Source: Inquilinus ginsengisoli_A
Lineage (GTDB): Bacteria; Pseudomonadota; Alphaproteobacteria; DSM-16000; Inquilinaceae
Length of the DNA: 64,000 nucleotides
Assembly: GCF_031453975.1 (NCBI RefSeq)
Contig: NZ_JAVDPW010000005.1
Location: 310,001 to 374,000 of the forward strand
Direction of reading: 5' to 3'
How positions within the stretch are numbered: position 1 is the stretch's first letter; every line of letters starts with the position of its first letter. Below, piece by piece: positions 26,626 through 34,987 of this stretch. The position numbers and the translations under genes are program-made. Below the pieces are notes generated by a model, which was not told the origin of the DNA, ran no database searches, and saw only the letters and a list, made by a program, of their open reading frames with translations.

Positions 26626-28817
26626 GCCTGCACCACTGCTGGACGGTTGCGGGGTGTCGCGGCGGCCGCCGGGCGGCGGCCGATCCGCCGTTCGCCCACC
26701 ACCGCCTGGATCACCAGGAGGGCCAGGACCATGATGGTGATCAGGACCGCGGAGTAGACGATCGCCAGCCCGTATTCCCCGAACTCGGCCCGGCCGACGA
26801 TGTAGACGGTGGCGAGGTTGAACTCGCCGCTGACCAGGAAGATCACCGCGCTGACGCTGGTGATGGCCCGGACGAAGGCATAGACCAGCGAGGTCGTGAT
26901 CGCCGGCCGCAGGATCGGCAGGATCACCCGCCGCAGCGTGGTGGCGGACCGGGCGCCGAGGGTCAGCGACGCCTCGTCCAGGCTGCGGTCGATCTGGCTG
27001 AGATTGGCCAGCCCGGCGCGGATGCCCACCGGCATGTTCCGGAACACGAAGGCGATGATCATGATCATCGCGGTGCCGGTCAGCTCGATCGGGCCGCTGT
27101 TGAAGGCCAGGATGTAGCTGATGCCGATCACCGTGCCGGGGATGGCGAAGCTCATCATGGTCAGGAACTCGAAGGCGCCGCGGCCGGCGAAGCGCTGCCG
27201 GTTCAGCAGATAGGCGGTCAGGATGCCCAGCGCCGCGGTCGGGACCATGGCCAGCAGCGCGACCTCGAGCGTGGTGATCAGCGAGTTCCAGGCCGACCCG
27301 GCCAGGTACCAGCCATGGTCGCCCTGGCCGATGCCGAAGGCGGTCAGGAAGTATTTCAGCGTCGGGGTGTTGTCGCTGCCGACCGCGTTGACGAAGCCGC
27401 CGAACAGGATGATGGCGTAGACCGCGACGGTCAGCGCGATCCAGGGCAGGACCACGGTGTAGCACAGGATCCTGAGGCCGGTCGGCAGCCGCCCGGGCAG
27501 GCCGGCATCGCCCTTGCCCGACACGGTGACGTAGCTTTTCCGCCCGGTCCACAGCCGCTGCAGCAGGAAGGCCGACAGGCTGAAGCTCAGCAGCACGATC
27601 GCCAGCACGGCGGCCTGGCCCTGGTCCTGCGCCGCGCCGACCACAGCGAAATACACGCTGGTCGACAGCACCCGGAAATTGCCGCCGATCATCATCGGGT
27701 TGCCGAAATCGGCCAGGCTTTCGATGAAGGCGATCAGGAAGGCGTTGGCCAGGCCCGGCCGGATCAGCGGCCAGGTGACATGGCGGAAGGTGCGCCAGGG
27801 ACCGCTGCGCAGCGTCTGCGACGCCTCCTCCATGCTGGGGCTGACGCCCTGCAGCACGCCCAGCAGGACGAGGTAGGAGATCGGGGTGAAGGCCAGCAGC
27901 TGGGCGATGGTCAGGCCCGGCATGCCGTAGATCCAGCGGCTGCGCGGCAGGTTGAACCATTCGCCCAGCATGGTCGTGACCATGCCGGCCCGGCCGAACA
28001 GCAGGATCAGCGCCAGGCCGATGACGAAGGGCGGCGTGATCACCGGCAGGATCGCCAGCACCTTGAACAGCCGCGGGAACGGGAAGCGGGTGCGGTTGGC
28101 CACCAGGGCGAAGGCGAGGCCCAGCAGCGTGCTGAGCACCCCGACCAGGGTGGCCTGGGCCAGCGAGTTCCAGGCCACGCCGCAGTTGCGGCCGCCGCTC
28201 AGGCAGGACAGGCCCCAGATCGAGGAATCGGTCAGCTTGTCGGCGAACAGCGGCAGGTCGACCTGGCCCTCATTGTCCTTGAAGGCGGAGAGCAGGACGC
28301 ACAGCACGGGGTAGCCGACGAAGACCAGGATCGAGCCGCAGACGATGGTCAGGGCGCCGACGGTGAAGGCATCGCCCTTGCACCAGCCCAGGCGGGCCAG
28401 GCCGTGGGCGACCAGCAGCGCCATGGCGAGCAGGTAGAGCAGGGCGCCCCAGCCGAGCGCCGGCTGGGAGGCGGTCCACCCGGCGAGGCTGCCGAGGTCG
28501 ACCAGCGCCCAGCCGCGCCGGTCGATGGCGAAGGCCTGCAGCAGGGTCCAGCCCAGGCCGATCATGCCGGCCGCGACCAGCAGCCGCGGCCGCGGCCACA
28601 GCTCGGCCGCGCTGGCGAGCAGGAGCGGCAGCAGCAGCCCGAACAGCCAGGGATGGCCGCGCAGCCCTTCCAGCACCGCCGGCGCCCCGCCCTCGGTCAG
28701 CGCCGCCACCAGCCCGCCCTCCACCCCGTACCAGGGCAGCAGCAGGGCCGCGGCCCAGCCGAGCAGAAGGCACAGGCGAGGGGCCGACAGGCGCCGCGTG
28801 GCCGCTCCCTTTCTCAT
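26622..28817 (-). CDS. Fused two-domain ABC permease, FbpB/AfuB-like
   Basis: 731 residues. Two binding-protein-dependent permease domains are joined in one chain (about residues 220-430 and 510-720), each with its EAA loop: EEASQTLRSGPWRTFRHVTWPLI and DEASLTLGARSATTLRRVILPIL. An extra N-terminal region of about 190 residues with several TM segments precedes them. This architecture occurs in ferric-iron FbpB and in AfuB, the hexose-phosphate permease of AfuABC. It lies between the binding protein and ATPase genes. A single chain would serve as the complete membrane channel. Confidence 0.92.
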   Translation of the reverse strand: MRKGAATRRLSAPRLCLLLGWAAALLLPWYGVEGGLVAALTEGGAPAVLEGLRGHPWLFGLLLPLLLASAAELWPRPRLLVAAGMIGLGWTLLQAFAIDRRGWALVDLGSLAGWTASQPALGWGALLYLLAMALLVAHGLARLGWCKGDAFTVGALTIVCGSILVFVGYPVLCVLLSAFKDNEGQVDLPLFADKLTDSSIWGLSCLSGGRNCGVAWNSLAQATLVGVLSTLLGLAFALVANRTRFPFPRLFKVLAILPVITPPFVIGLALILLFGRAGMVTTMLGEWFNLPRSRWIYGMPGLTIAQLLAFTPISYLVLLGVLQGVSPSMEEASQTLRSGPWRTFRHVTWPLIRPGLANAFLIAFIESLADFGNPMMIGGNFRVLSTSVYFAVVGAAQDQGQAAVLAIVLLSFSLSAFLLQRLWTGRKSYVTVSGKGDAGLPGRLPTGLRILCYTVVLPWIALTVAVYAIILFGGFVNAVGSDNTPTLKYFLTAFGIGQGDHGWYLAGSAWNSLITTLEVALLAMVPTAALGILTAYLLNRQRFAGRGAFEFLTMMSFAIPGTVIGISYILAFNSGPIELTGTAMIMIIAFVFRNMPVGIRAGLANLSQIDRSLDEASLTLGARSATTLRRVILPILRPAITTSLVYAFVRAITSVSAVIFLVSGEFNLATVYIVGRAEFGEYGLAIVYSAVLITIMVLALLVIQAVVGERRIGRRPAAAATPRNRPAVVQA

Positions 28818-28842
28818 CTCCGTCGCCTCAGCAATCCGCTCC

Positions 28843-29886
28843 TCAGCCGCCGTTCTTCACGTCCTTGGTCCAGCGCGACAGCAGCCGGGTGCGTTCGGCG
28901 GAGGAGCCGTACTTTTCGAAATCGTAGTGGATCAGCTTGATGTTGCTGGTGTCGGGGGATTCCGGCGGCACTGCGGAGGCCTTGTTCGACGGCATCTGGA
29001 AGCTGCCGTTCTTCGCCGCGATCGCCTGCGCCTCGGGCGTCAGGGCCCAGTCGTAGAACTTCCTGGCCTCCTCGGCGTGGCGGGCGCCCTTGATCAGGCT
29101 CATCGACCCGATCTCGTAGCCGGTGCCCTCGCAGGGCGACACCACCTTCACCGCCGGCACCTGCTTGGCGGCGTTGATCAGGTCGTGCTGGAAGGCGATG
29201 CCGACGATGGTCTCGCCGCGGCCCACCGCCTGCGCCGGCGCCGCGCCGGCGCTGGTGTACTGGTCGATGTTCTTGTTCAGGCCGACCAGGTACTCGAACG
29301 CCTTGTCCTCGCCCATCAGCTGCACGATGGTCGCCAGCATGGTCCAGGCGGTGCCGGAGGAGTTGGGGTCGGCCATCTGGACCTCGCCCTGGAATTCGGG
29401 CTTCAGCAGGTCGGCCCAGCAGGCCGGCGCGGCCAGGTCGCGGCTCTTCAGCTCGGTCTCGTTGTAGCCGAAGCCGAGGATGCCGAGGTACAGCCCCACC
29501 GTGCGGTCGCCGGAGCGCTTGGCCTGGTCCTGCGCCCAGTCCCTGAGCTGGTCGAGCTGGGGCGATTTGTAGGGCTCGGTCAGCCCGTCGGCCGCGGCCT
29601 GCAGATGCGGGTCGCCGGTGCCGCCGTACCAGATGTCGCCGCGCGGATTGTCCTTCTCGGCGCGCAGCCGGGCGAAGATCTCGCCGGCGCTCTGCCGCGT
29701 CATGTCGACATGGATGCCGGTCTTCTCCTGGAAGGCGCCGGCCGCGGCCCGGCACCATTCCTCGTTGACGCCGCAATAGACCACCACCGAGCCCTCGGCC
29801 CGGGCGGGGGCCGCCTGCAACGCCAGCCCCGCGGCCAGCGCGATCGCCGCGCAGGACAGGGTGGCGGCTTTCGACGTCATGGACAT
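28843..29886 (-). CDS. ABC transporter substrate-binding protein, AfuA/FbpA-like
   Basis: About 347 residues from ATG 29886, with GGGAGG well placed upstream. A signal peptide (about 1-30, ending ARA) leads into a type-2 periplasmic binding fold. VVVYCGVNEEWC, AEKDNPRGDIWYGGTGDP (about 77-93) and the GFGYNETELK stretch resemble AfuA-type sugar-phosphate binders more than iron binders: the paired Tyr residues that bind Fe3+ in FbpA are not apparent to me. It is the first gene of the operon, downstream of paired LacI-type operators, and a phosphatase gene ends the operon, so the ligand is probably a phosphorylated sugar or polyol. Confidence 0.88.
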   Translation of the reverse strand: MSMTSKAATLSCAAIALAAGLALQAAPARAEGSVVVYCGVNEEWCRAAAGAFQEKTGIHVDMTRQSAGEIFARLRAEKDNPRGDIWYGGTGDPHLQAAADGLTEPYKSPQLDQLRDWAQDQAKRSGDRTVGLYLGILGFGYNETELKSRDLAAPACWADLLKPEFQGEVQMADPNSSGTAWTMLATIVQLMGEDKAFEYLVGLNKNIDQYTSAGAAPAQAVGRGETIVGIAFQHDLINAAKQVPAVKVVSPCEGTGYEIGSMSLIKGARHAEEARKFYDWALTPEAQAIAAKNGSFQMPSNKASAVPPESPDTSNIKLIHYDFEKYGSSAERTRLLSRWTKDVKNGG

Positions 29887-29930
29887 CCTGGTCCTCCCAT
29901 CAGTCTCCCGCCTTTGCGGCGAAGAGCTCG

Positions 29931-29948
29931 TTTGCAACCGTGTGCAAA
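29931..29948. promoter_or_regulatory. LacI-type operator, copy 1
   Basis: TTTGCA-N6-TGCAAA palindrome located 44 bp upstream of the binding-protein start. It shares its outer hexamers exactly with the copy at 30021-30038. Confidence 0.8.
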
Positions 29949-30020
29949 ATGCTGTTCGATCCTGCTGGTCCCGTCAACGACAAATCGTGACAGTTTTCTT
30001 ACGGCACCGGAACCAAGGTG

Positions 30021-30038
30021 TTTGCACACAGTTGCAAA
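30021..30038. promoter_or_regulatory. LacI-type operator, copy 2
   Basis: TTTGCA-N6-TGCAAA located 38 bp upstream of the LacI start at 30077. The centre is 90 bp from copy 1 and the inner six bases run in the opposite orientation. A looped or dual repression of both divergent transcripts is likely. Confidence 0.8.
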
Positions 30039-30076
30039 AATCCTATGATCCCTCCCGAATGATGGAGAGAACGGCC

Positions 30077-31129
30077 ATGACGGGCCGCCGGAGCCGATCG
30101 CCAGCCCTGCCGGACCCCGAGCTCGACGCCCGCGGCTTCGTCGGCGCGCGCTCGGTGGCTGAGCGGGCCGGGGTGTCGCGGTCGGCGGTGTCCCGCACCT
30201 TCACCCCCGGCGCCAGCGTGTCGGAGGAGACGCGCCGCCGCGTCCTGACCGCGGCGACGGAGCTGGGCTATCACGTCAATCACCTGGCCCGCGGCGTGTC
30301 GGGGCGGCAGACCGGCATCGTCTGCCTAGTGGTGGCCGACATCGACTCGCCGCAGCCGTCGCGCATGGCCCGGGCGATCACCGAACGGCTGCAGGAGGCC
30401 GGCAAGGTCGCCGTCCTGCTCAGCGTCGGCGGCCCGTCCGACGACATCGCCGCCACGCTGCGCCGGGCCCTGAACTACCGCGCCGATGCGACGGTGGTGA
30501 TGTCGGGCACGCCGGCCCAGTCGATCGTGCGCGAATGCCTCGACAACGGGCAGAGGCTGATCCTGATCAGCCGCGACGACCACATCGTCGGGCCCGACAA
30601 CATCCGGCTCGACAATGCCGGCGCGGCGCGGACGGCGCTGGGCCTGTTCCTGCAGGCCGGCTGCCGCCGGCCGGCCGTGGTCACCACCGGGCTCGGCACG
30701 CCCAGCCTGTCGGCCCGGACCGACGCGTTCGTGGCCGCCGCGCGCGCGGTCGGGATCGAGCCCCAGGTGGTGCGGCAGGGCCAGATGACCGGCTACGACA
30801 ACGGCGTCGCCGCCGCGCACCAGCTGTTCGCGGCCCCGGTGCGGCCGGACGCGGTGTTCTGCGTCAACGACATCACCGCCTTCGGCCTGATCGATGCGGC
30901 GCGGCACGTCTTCGGGCTGCACGTGCCGGAAGACCTGTCGGTCATCGGCTTCGACAATGTCCAGCAGGCCGGCTGGCTGTCCTACCGGCTCACCACCTTC
31001 GACCATCCGGTCGCAGACATCGCGGCCCACGTCGCGGCGCTGGCCTCGAAAAGTCGCGACGACCGCATGGCCCCGACCAGAATTGAGCTGGCGCCGGACC
31101 TGGTCTGGCGCCGTTCGGTCAGGATCTGA
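30077..31129 (+). CDS. LacI family transcriptional regulator (AfuABC-like operon)
   Basis: About 350 residues from ATG 30077 with GGAGA upstream; ATGs at 30059 and 30062 are alternatives. A short N-terminal extension precedes the helix-turn-helix (SVAERAGVSRSAVSRTF) and hinge (ELGYHVNHLARGVSGR). The sensor domain has the LacI/PBP1 fold (IVCLVVADIDSPQPSRMAR, VFCVNDITAFGLIDAA, LSVIGFDNVQQAGW). It is divergent from the transporter operon, with a TTTGCA-N6-TGCAAA site near each promoter. LacI control is typical for carbohydrate rather than iron uptake, which supports a sugar-type ligand. Confidence 0.92.
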   Translation: MTGRRSRSPALPDPELDARGFVGARSVAERAGVSRSAVSRTFTPGASVSEETRRRVLTAATELGYHVNHLARGVSGRQTGIVCLVVADIDSPQPSRMARAITERLQEAGKVAVLLSVGGPSDDIAATLRRALNYRADATVVMSGTPAQSIVRECLDNGQRLILISRDDHIVGPDNIRLDNAGAARTALGLFLQAGCRRPAVVTTGLGTPSLSARTDAFVAAARAVGIEPQVVRQGQMTGYDNGVAAAHQLFAAPVRPDAVFCVNDITAFGLIDAARHVFGLHVPEDLSVIGFDNVQQAGWLSYRLTTFDHPVADIAAHVAALASKSRDDRMAPTRIELAPDLVWRRSVRI

Positions 31130-31289
31130 CCGGATGTCGGCCGCGCCTCAATTTCGCCAGACAAGCCAAGCATAAAGGGAACGATTTGATGTCACCCGAT
31201 ATTGCAGAGGTTCATTCGCCCGGGTTCCGGGCGCCACAGTGCTCCACCGGCGGTGAACACGTGATCATGAGCGAGGCAAACTAGGGATT

Positions 31290-31739
31290 ATGACGGGACG
31301 AGAGCAGGCGACCCGCCTCCAGTTCGGCGCGCTTCCCTATCGGTTCCGGCAGGACGGATCGCTCGAGATCCTGCTGGTGACCAGCCGGCGGACCCGGCGG
31401 TGGATCATCCCGAAGGGCTGGGCGATCAAGCACAAGACACCGGCCAAGTCGGCGGCGCGGGAGGCCTATGAGGAGGCCGGCGTCCAGGGCGTCGTGAGGA
31501 CCATCTCGATCGGCAGCTTCGTCTACGACAAGTGGCTGGACGACGACGATCTCAGCGTGCGGTGCGAGGTGCATGTCTTTCCCCTCCAGGTCGAACGCCA
31601 GCGCCGGACCTGGCCGGAGCATGGCGAGCGCGAGACCCGCTGGCTCGATCCGGATGCCGCCCTGCTGCTGGTGGAAGAGCCGGGGCTGCGCAGCCTGATC
31701 TCGGACTTCCATGGCGGCATTGCCGCCCGAGGCGGATGA
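31290..31739 (+). CDS. Nudix hydrolase
   Basis: 149 residues from ATG 31290. The Nudix box begins at GWAIKHKTPAKSAAREAYEEAGV (about residues 48-70): the REAYEEAGV core with its metal-binding Glu pair is intact, but the Glu seven residues into the consensus box is Lys. That variant is common in the diphosphoinositol-polyphosphate-phosphohydrolase-like branch, so I do not read it as inactivation. A DPDAALLLV segment is near the C-terminus. It hydrolyses a nucleoside- or other X-linked diphosphate; the substrate is unknown. It stands alone, followed by a REP-like repeat. Confidence 0.88.
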   Translation: MTGREQATRLQFGALPYRFRQDGSLEILLVTSRRTRRWIIPKGWAIKHKTPAKSAAREAYEEAGVQGVVRTISIGSFVYDKWLDDDDLSVRCEVHVFPLQVERQRRTWPEHGERETRWLDPDAALLLVEEPGLRSLISDFHGGIAARGG

Positions 31740-31808
31740 GCGGGCGGCGGCTGACCCGGCCAGCCACCCAGCCGACCAAATCAGACCAGCGGTCCAAATT
31801 ATAGATCC

Positions 31809-31889
31809 GTCATTGCGAGCCCCGAAGGGGCGTGGCAATCCAGGAATCGAGCCGCTGGATCGCCGCGTCGCTGCGCTCCTCGCGATGAC
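31809..31889. repeat. REP-like palindromic repeat, copy 1 (diverged)
   Basis: It begins GTCATTGCGAG and ends in CTCGCGATGAC, with GCAATCCA and TGGATCGC arms inside. It lies between the convergent Nudix and DHDPS-family genes. It is a shorter and more diverged member of the family at 32904 and 37814. Confidence 0.75.
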
Positions 31890-31962
31890 GATCCTGGGGA
31901 GCCGGCAGGCGGCCATTCCCACGCCGGTGTCAGCCGCCCAAACTGGGCCCAGGCGGCGCGTC

Positions 31963-32889
31963 CTAGGTCGCGAACAGCTCCGGCATCAGCGACCGTGCGA
32001 TCGGCCGCAGGCGCGCGGCCTCGCTTTCGGGGATCCAGCGATAGGGGCGCCGCAGCCGGGTTCCGACCGGCCCCCAGGCGCCGATCGCGGCCAGCAGCTT
32101 GTCCAGCGCCGCGTTCGAATAGCCCTGTAGCGTCCGGAACGGCACCACATGCTCGTCCATGAAGCGGCAGATCCGGCGCTCCAGGTCGAGGGCCGCCGCC
32201 ATGTCGACCGCCATGCGGTCGGTCCAGGCCTGGGCGCCCGCCGGGCTCAGGCAGGACACGTTGGAGAAGGCGCCGGCGGCGACGCCATGGCTGACGCCGG
32301 TCGCGAGATGGTGGCCGGGCACGAACAGGGCGGTGCCGGACAGATGCGCCTTCGCCGCGGCGTACCAGGCGGCGTCGCCGTCCGCGAGCTTGATGCCGGC
32401 GACGGAAGGCGCGGCTCGCACCAGCCTGCCGAGCTCATCTGGAGCTAACACGCGCTTGGCATGCGGCGGATTGTAGAGCACCAACGGCACGGCACCGGCG
32501 CTCTCCGCCATCAGCTCCAGGAAATCGATCGCCTCGGCCTCGGTCACCGGCCACCAGTCCGGCAGGATGACCTGGATCGCGGCCGGCGCCAGCGCCCGCG
32601 CCCGGGCCACGCGCTCCCGCGCGATGCTGGGGTCGGGCTGGCAGGCGCCGATCACGAAGGGCAGGGCCCCGCATCGCTCGGCGAGAAGCGCCTGGATCCG
32701 GTCGTATTCGCGTTCGGTCTGGTTGTGGAACTCCCCGGCCGTGCCGTTCGAATAGATGCCGTCGACGCCCGCCGCGACCAGGAGGTCGATCTCCTCGGCC
32801 AGGCGGCCGAAATCGATGCTGTCGTCATCCGCGATCGGCAGCAGCAGCGTCGCCCAGTTGCCCCGCAGTGCTCCGTTCCTTCCCTTCAC
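31963..32889 (-). CDS. Dihydrodipicolinate synthase family protein
   Basis: About 308 residues from GTG 32889 (AGGGGG upstream; a TTG at 32892 is also in frame). It is a class I aldolase/lyase of the DHDPS/N-acetylneuraminate-lyase fold. Seen: GIYSNGTAGEFHNQT (the GTAGE loop), the Tyr in LVLYNPPHAKR, and the Schiff-base Lys in VAGIKLADGD. Members act on 2-keto acids (pyruvate-type aldol cleavage or dehydration). It is flanked on both sides by ~86-bp palindromic repeats and is probably the last gene of the peptide-type transporter operon. The substrate is unknown. Confidence 0.87.
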   Translation of the reverse strand: MKGRNGALRGNWATLLLPIADDDSIDFGRLAEEIDLLVAAGVDGIYSNGTAGEFHNQTEREYDRIQALLAERCGALPFVIGACQPDPSIARERVARARALAPAAIQVILPDWWPVTEAEAIDFLELMAESAGAVPLVLYNPPHAKRVLAPDELGRLVRAAPSVAGIKLADGDAAWYAAAKAHLSGTALFVPGHHLATGVSHGVAAGAFSNVSCLSPAGAQAWTDRMAVDMAAALDLERRICRFMDEHVVPFRTLQGYSNAALDKLLAAIGAWGPVGTRLRRPYRWIPESEAARLRPIARSLMPELFAT

Positions 32890-32903
32890 CAAAGCCCCCT
32901 ATC

Positions 32904-32989
32904 GTCATTGCGAGCGTAGCGAAGCAATCCATCGGGCCGCTCGTGCTGACCCATGGATTGCTTCGTCGGCTGCGCCTCCTCGCAATGAC
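32904..32989. repeat. REP-like palindromic repeat, copy 2 (86 bp)
   Basis: It opens with GTCATTGCGAG and closes with CTCGCAATGAC. The inner arms GAAGCAATCCAT and ATGGATTGCTTC pair, so a long hairpin is possible. It is about 90% identical to the reverse complement of copy 3 (37814-37899). It lies within the transporter operon between oppF-like and DHDPS-family genes. Confidence 0.85.
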
Positions 32990-33002
32990 GAAGAGGGCGG
33001 CT

Positions 33003-33971
33003 TCATCGGCTGGCATCCTGTCTGATGCAGGCCTTGAAGTGGCCGGGCTCCACCTCCTCCAGCGTCGGCGTCTCGCGGGCGCAGGCGTCGATGGCATGCG
33101 GGCAGCGGGTGCGGAAGACGCAGCCGGAGGGCGGGTTGGCCGGGCTGGGGATGTCGCCCTTCAGGATCTGCCGCTGGCGCGGCCGGTCCGGATCGGGGTC
33201 CGGGATCGCCGAGAGCAGCGCCCGGGTGTAGGGGTGCTTCGGCGCCGCATACAGCCGCTCGCTCGGCGCGATCTCCATGATCCGGCCGAGATACAGCACG
33301 ATCACCCGGTCGCAGATGTACTCCACCACCGCGAGGTCGTGGGAGATGAACAGCATGGTCAGGCCGAGGCGCAGCTGCAGGCCGCGCATCAGGTTGACGA
33401 TCTGCGCCTGCACCGAGACGTCGAGCGCCGAGACCGGCTCGTCCGCCACCAGGAACTCCGGCTCCAGCACCAGCGCCCGGGCGATGCCGATGCGCTGGCG
33501 CTGGCCGCCGGAGAACTCATGGGCGTAGCGGTCGACCGCATCGGCCGGCAGTTCGACCGATTCCAGCGCCGCCCGCGCCTTGTCCAGCCGGTCGCGCCGC
33601 GTGCCGATGCCCTGGATGGCCAGGCCTTCGGTCAGGATCCCGCCGATCGTCATGCGCGGCGACAGGCTGGCGAAGGGGTCCTGGAAGATGTACTGCATCC
33701 GCCGCCGCTGCCGGCGCATCTCCGCGGCGGGCAGCCGGGTCAGGTCCCGGCCGTCGAACACCACTTCGCCGGCGGTCGGCTCGATCAGCCGCAGCACGGC
33801 GCGGCCGATGGTGGTCTTGCCCGAGCCGGATTCGCCGACCAGCCCGACCACCTCGCCGCGCCCGACCTCGAAGCTGATGTCGTCCAGCGCGCGCACCAGC
33901 GGGCCGCGGCCGAAGCTGCCCGGGCCGAAATGCTTGGCGAGGCCGCGCACCGCCAGAAGCGGATCCGCCAT
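33003..33971 (-). CDS. Peptide/opine-type ABC transporter ATP-binding protein (OppF/DppF-like)
   Basis: About 322 residues from ATG 33971, which has GGAG eight bases upstream and sits 2 nt after the preceding stop; ATG 33989 is the alternative. Seen: Walker A GESGSGKTT (about 45-53), Q-loop FQDPFASLSPRMTIG, signature FSGGQRQR, Walker B FLVADEPVSALDVSVQ, switch His FISHDLAVVEYICDR, and a C-terminal oligopeptide-transporter extension with CVFRTRCPHA. It pairs with the OppD-like ATPase. Confidence 0.94.
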   Translation of the reverse strand: MADPLLAVRGLAKHFGPGSFGRGPLVRALDDISFEVGRGEVVGLVGESGSGKTTIGRAVLRLIEPTAGEVVFDGRDLTRLPAAEMRRQRRRMQYIFQDPFASLSPRMTIGGILTEGLAIQGIGTRRDRLDKARAALESVELPADAVDRYAHEFSGGQRQRIGIARALVLEPEFLVADEPVSALDVSVQAQIVNLMRGLQLRLGLTMLFISHDLAVVEYICDRVIVLYLGRIMEIAPSERLYAAPKHPYTRALLSAIPDPDPDRPRQRQILKGDIPSPANPPSGCVFRTRCPHAIDACARETPTLEEVEPGHFKACIRQDASR

Positions 33972-33973
33972 GG

Positions 33974-34981
33974 TCAAAGCTCCTGCCATCGGATGCAGCG
34001 GCTGGTGTGGCCGGGGCCGACCTCGGCCGGCGCCGGCACGGCGGCGCGGCAGGCGTCGACGGCATGGGCGCAGCGCGGGGCGAAGGCGCAGCCCTGCGGC
34101 ATGGCGGCCAGGCCGGGCACCGTGCCGGGGATGGTGGCCAGCTTCAGGCCCGCCGCCTTCAGCCGCGTCGCCTCGCCCAGCTTCGGCACCGAGCCGAGCA
34201 GGCCGATGGTGTAGGGGTGGCGCGGGTGCCGGAAGACCTCGCGCACCGGCCCGGTCTCGACGATCCGGCCGGCATACATCACCGCCACGCGATGGGCGAT
34301 CTCCGCCACCACGCCGAGATTGTGGGTGACGAACAGCACCGCCATGCCGCGCTCGTCCTGCAGCCGGCGCAGCAGGTCCAGGATCTGCGCCTGGATGGTG
34401 ACGTCCAGCGCCGTGGTCGGCTCGTCGGCCAGCAGCAGCGTCGGGTCGCAGGCCAGCGCCATGGCGATGGTGGCGCGCTGGCGCATGCCGCCGGACAGCT
34501 CGTGCGGATGCTGGCCCGCCCGCCGCTTCGGATCGGGGATGCCGACGCTTTCGAGCAGCCCGACCGCCGTGGACAGGGCGTCCCGGCGGCCCTGGCCGAG
34601 ATGGATGCGGACCGGCTCGGCGATCTGGTCGCCGATGGTGAAGACCGGGTTCAGGCTGGTCATCGGCTCCTGGAACACCATGCCGATGTCGTTGCCGCGG
34701 ATGCGGCGGCGGGCCTCGCCGTCCAGGGTGGCGAGGTCGCGCCGGGTCCCGTCCTTGCCGCGGAACAGGATCGACCCCTCGGCCACGCGGCCGACCTTGC
34801 CCGGCAGCAGCCCCATGATCGACAGGCCGGTCACCGACTTGCCCGATCCGGATTCGCCGACCAGCGCCACCGTCTCCGACGGCCCGATCGCGAGATCGAG
34901 ATCCGCGACGGCGGTCACCTCGCCGCCGCGGATGCGGAAGACGGTCCGAAGCCCGCGGATGTCGAGGATCGGCTCGGCCAT
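33974..34981 (-). CDS. Peptide/opine-type ABC transporter ATP-binding protein (OppD/DppD-like)
   Basis: 335 residues from ATG 34981. Seen: Walker A GESGSGKSVT (about 38-47), Q-loop FQEPMTSLNPVFTIG, signature LSGGMRQR, Walker B LLLADEPTTALDVTIQ, switch His FVTHNLGVVAEIAHR, and a C-terminal CAFAPRCAHA stretch typical of the OppD/OppF C-terminal domain. It starts 6 nt after the DHDPS-family gene and is followed by the OppF-like ATPase. Confidence 0.94.
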   Translation of the reverse strand: MAEPILDIRGLRTVFRIRGGEVTAVADLDLAIGPSETVALVGESGSGKSVTGLSIMGLLPGKVGRVAEGSILFRGKDGTRRDLATLDGEARRRIRGNDIGMVFQEPMTSLNPVFTIGDQIAEPVRIHLGQGRRDALSTAVGLLESVGIPDPKRRAGQHPHELSGGMRQRATIAMALACDPTLLLADEPTTALDVTIQAQILDLLRRLQDERGMAVLFVTHNLGVVAEIAHRVAVMYAGRIVETGPVREVFRHPRHPYTIGLLGSVPKLGEATRLKAAGLKLATIPGTVPGLAAMPQGCAFAPRCAHAVDACRAAVPAPAEVGPGHTSRCIRWQEL

Positions 34982-34987
34982 TGCGCG

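Noticed and set aside
25498..27960. An 820-codon frame containing the ATPase domain
   Set aside because: The first half is out of frame with the fused permease and has no motif. The ATPase begins at GTG 26625.
31190..31285. A 31-codon ORF upstream of the Nudix gene
   Set aside because: Weak Shine-Dalgarno, no family and too short to support from sequence alone. A nearby CGCCCGG hairpin (31217-31233) has no T-run.
31290..31739. Nudix box with Lys for the first Glu as an inactive enzyme
   Set aside because: This variant is common in the related Nudix branch, and the REAYEEAGV metal-binding core is intact.
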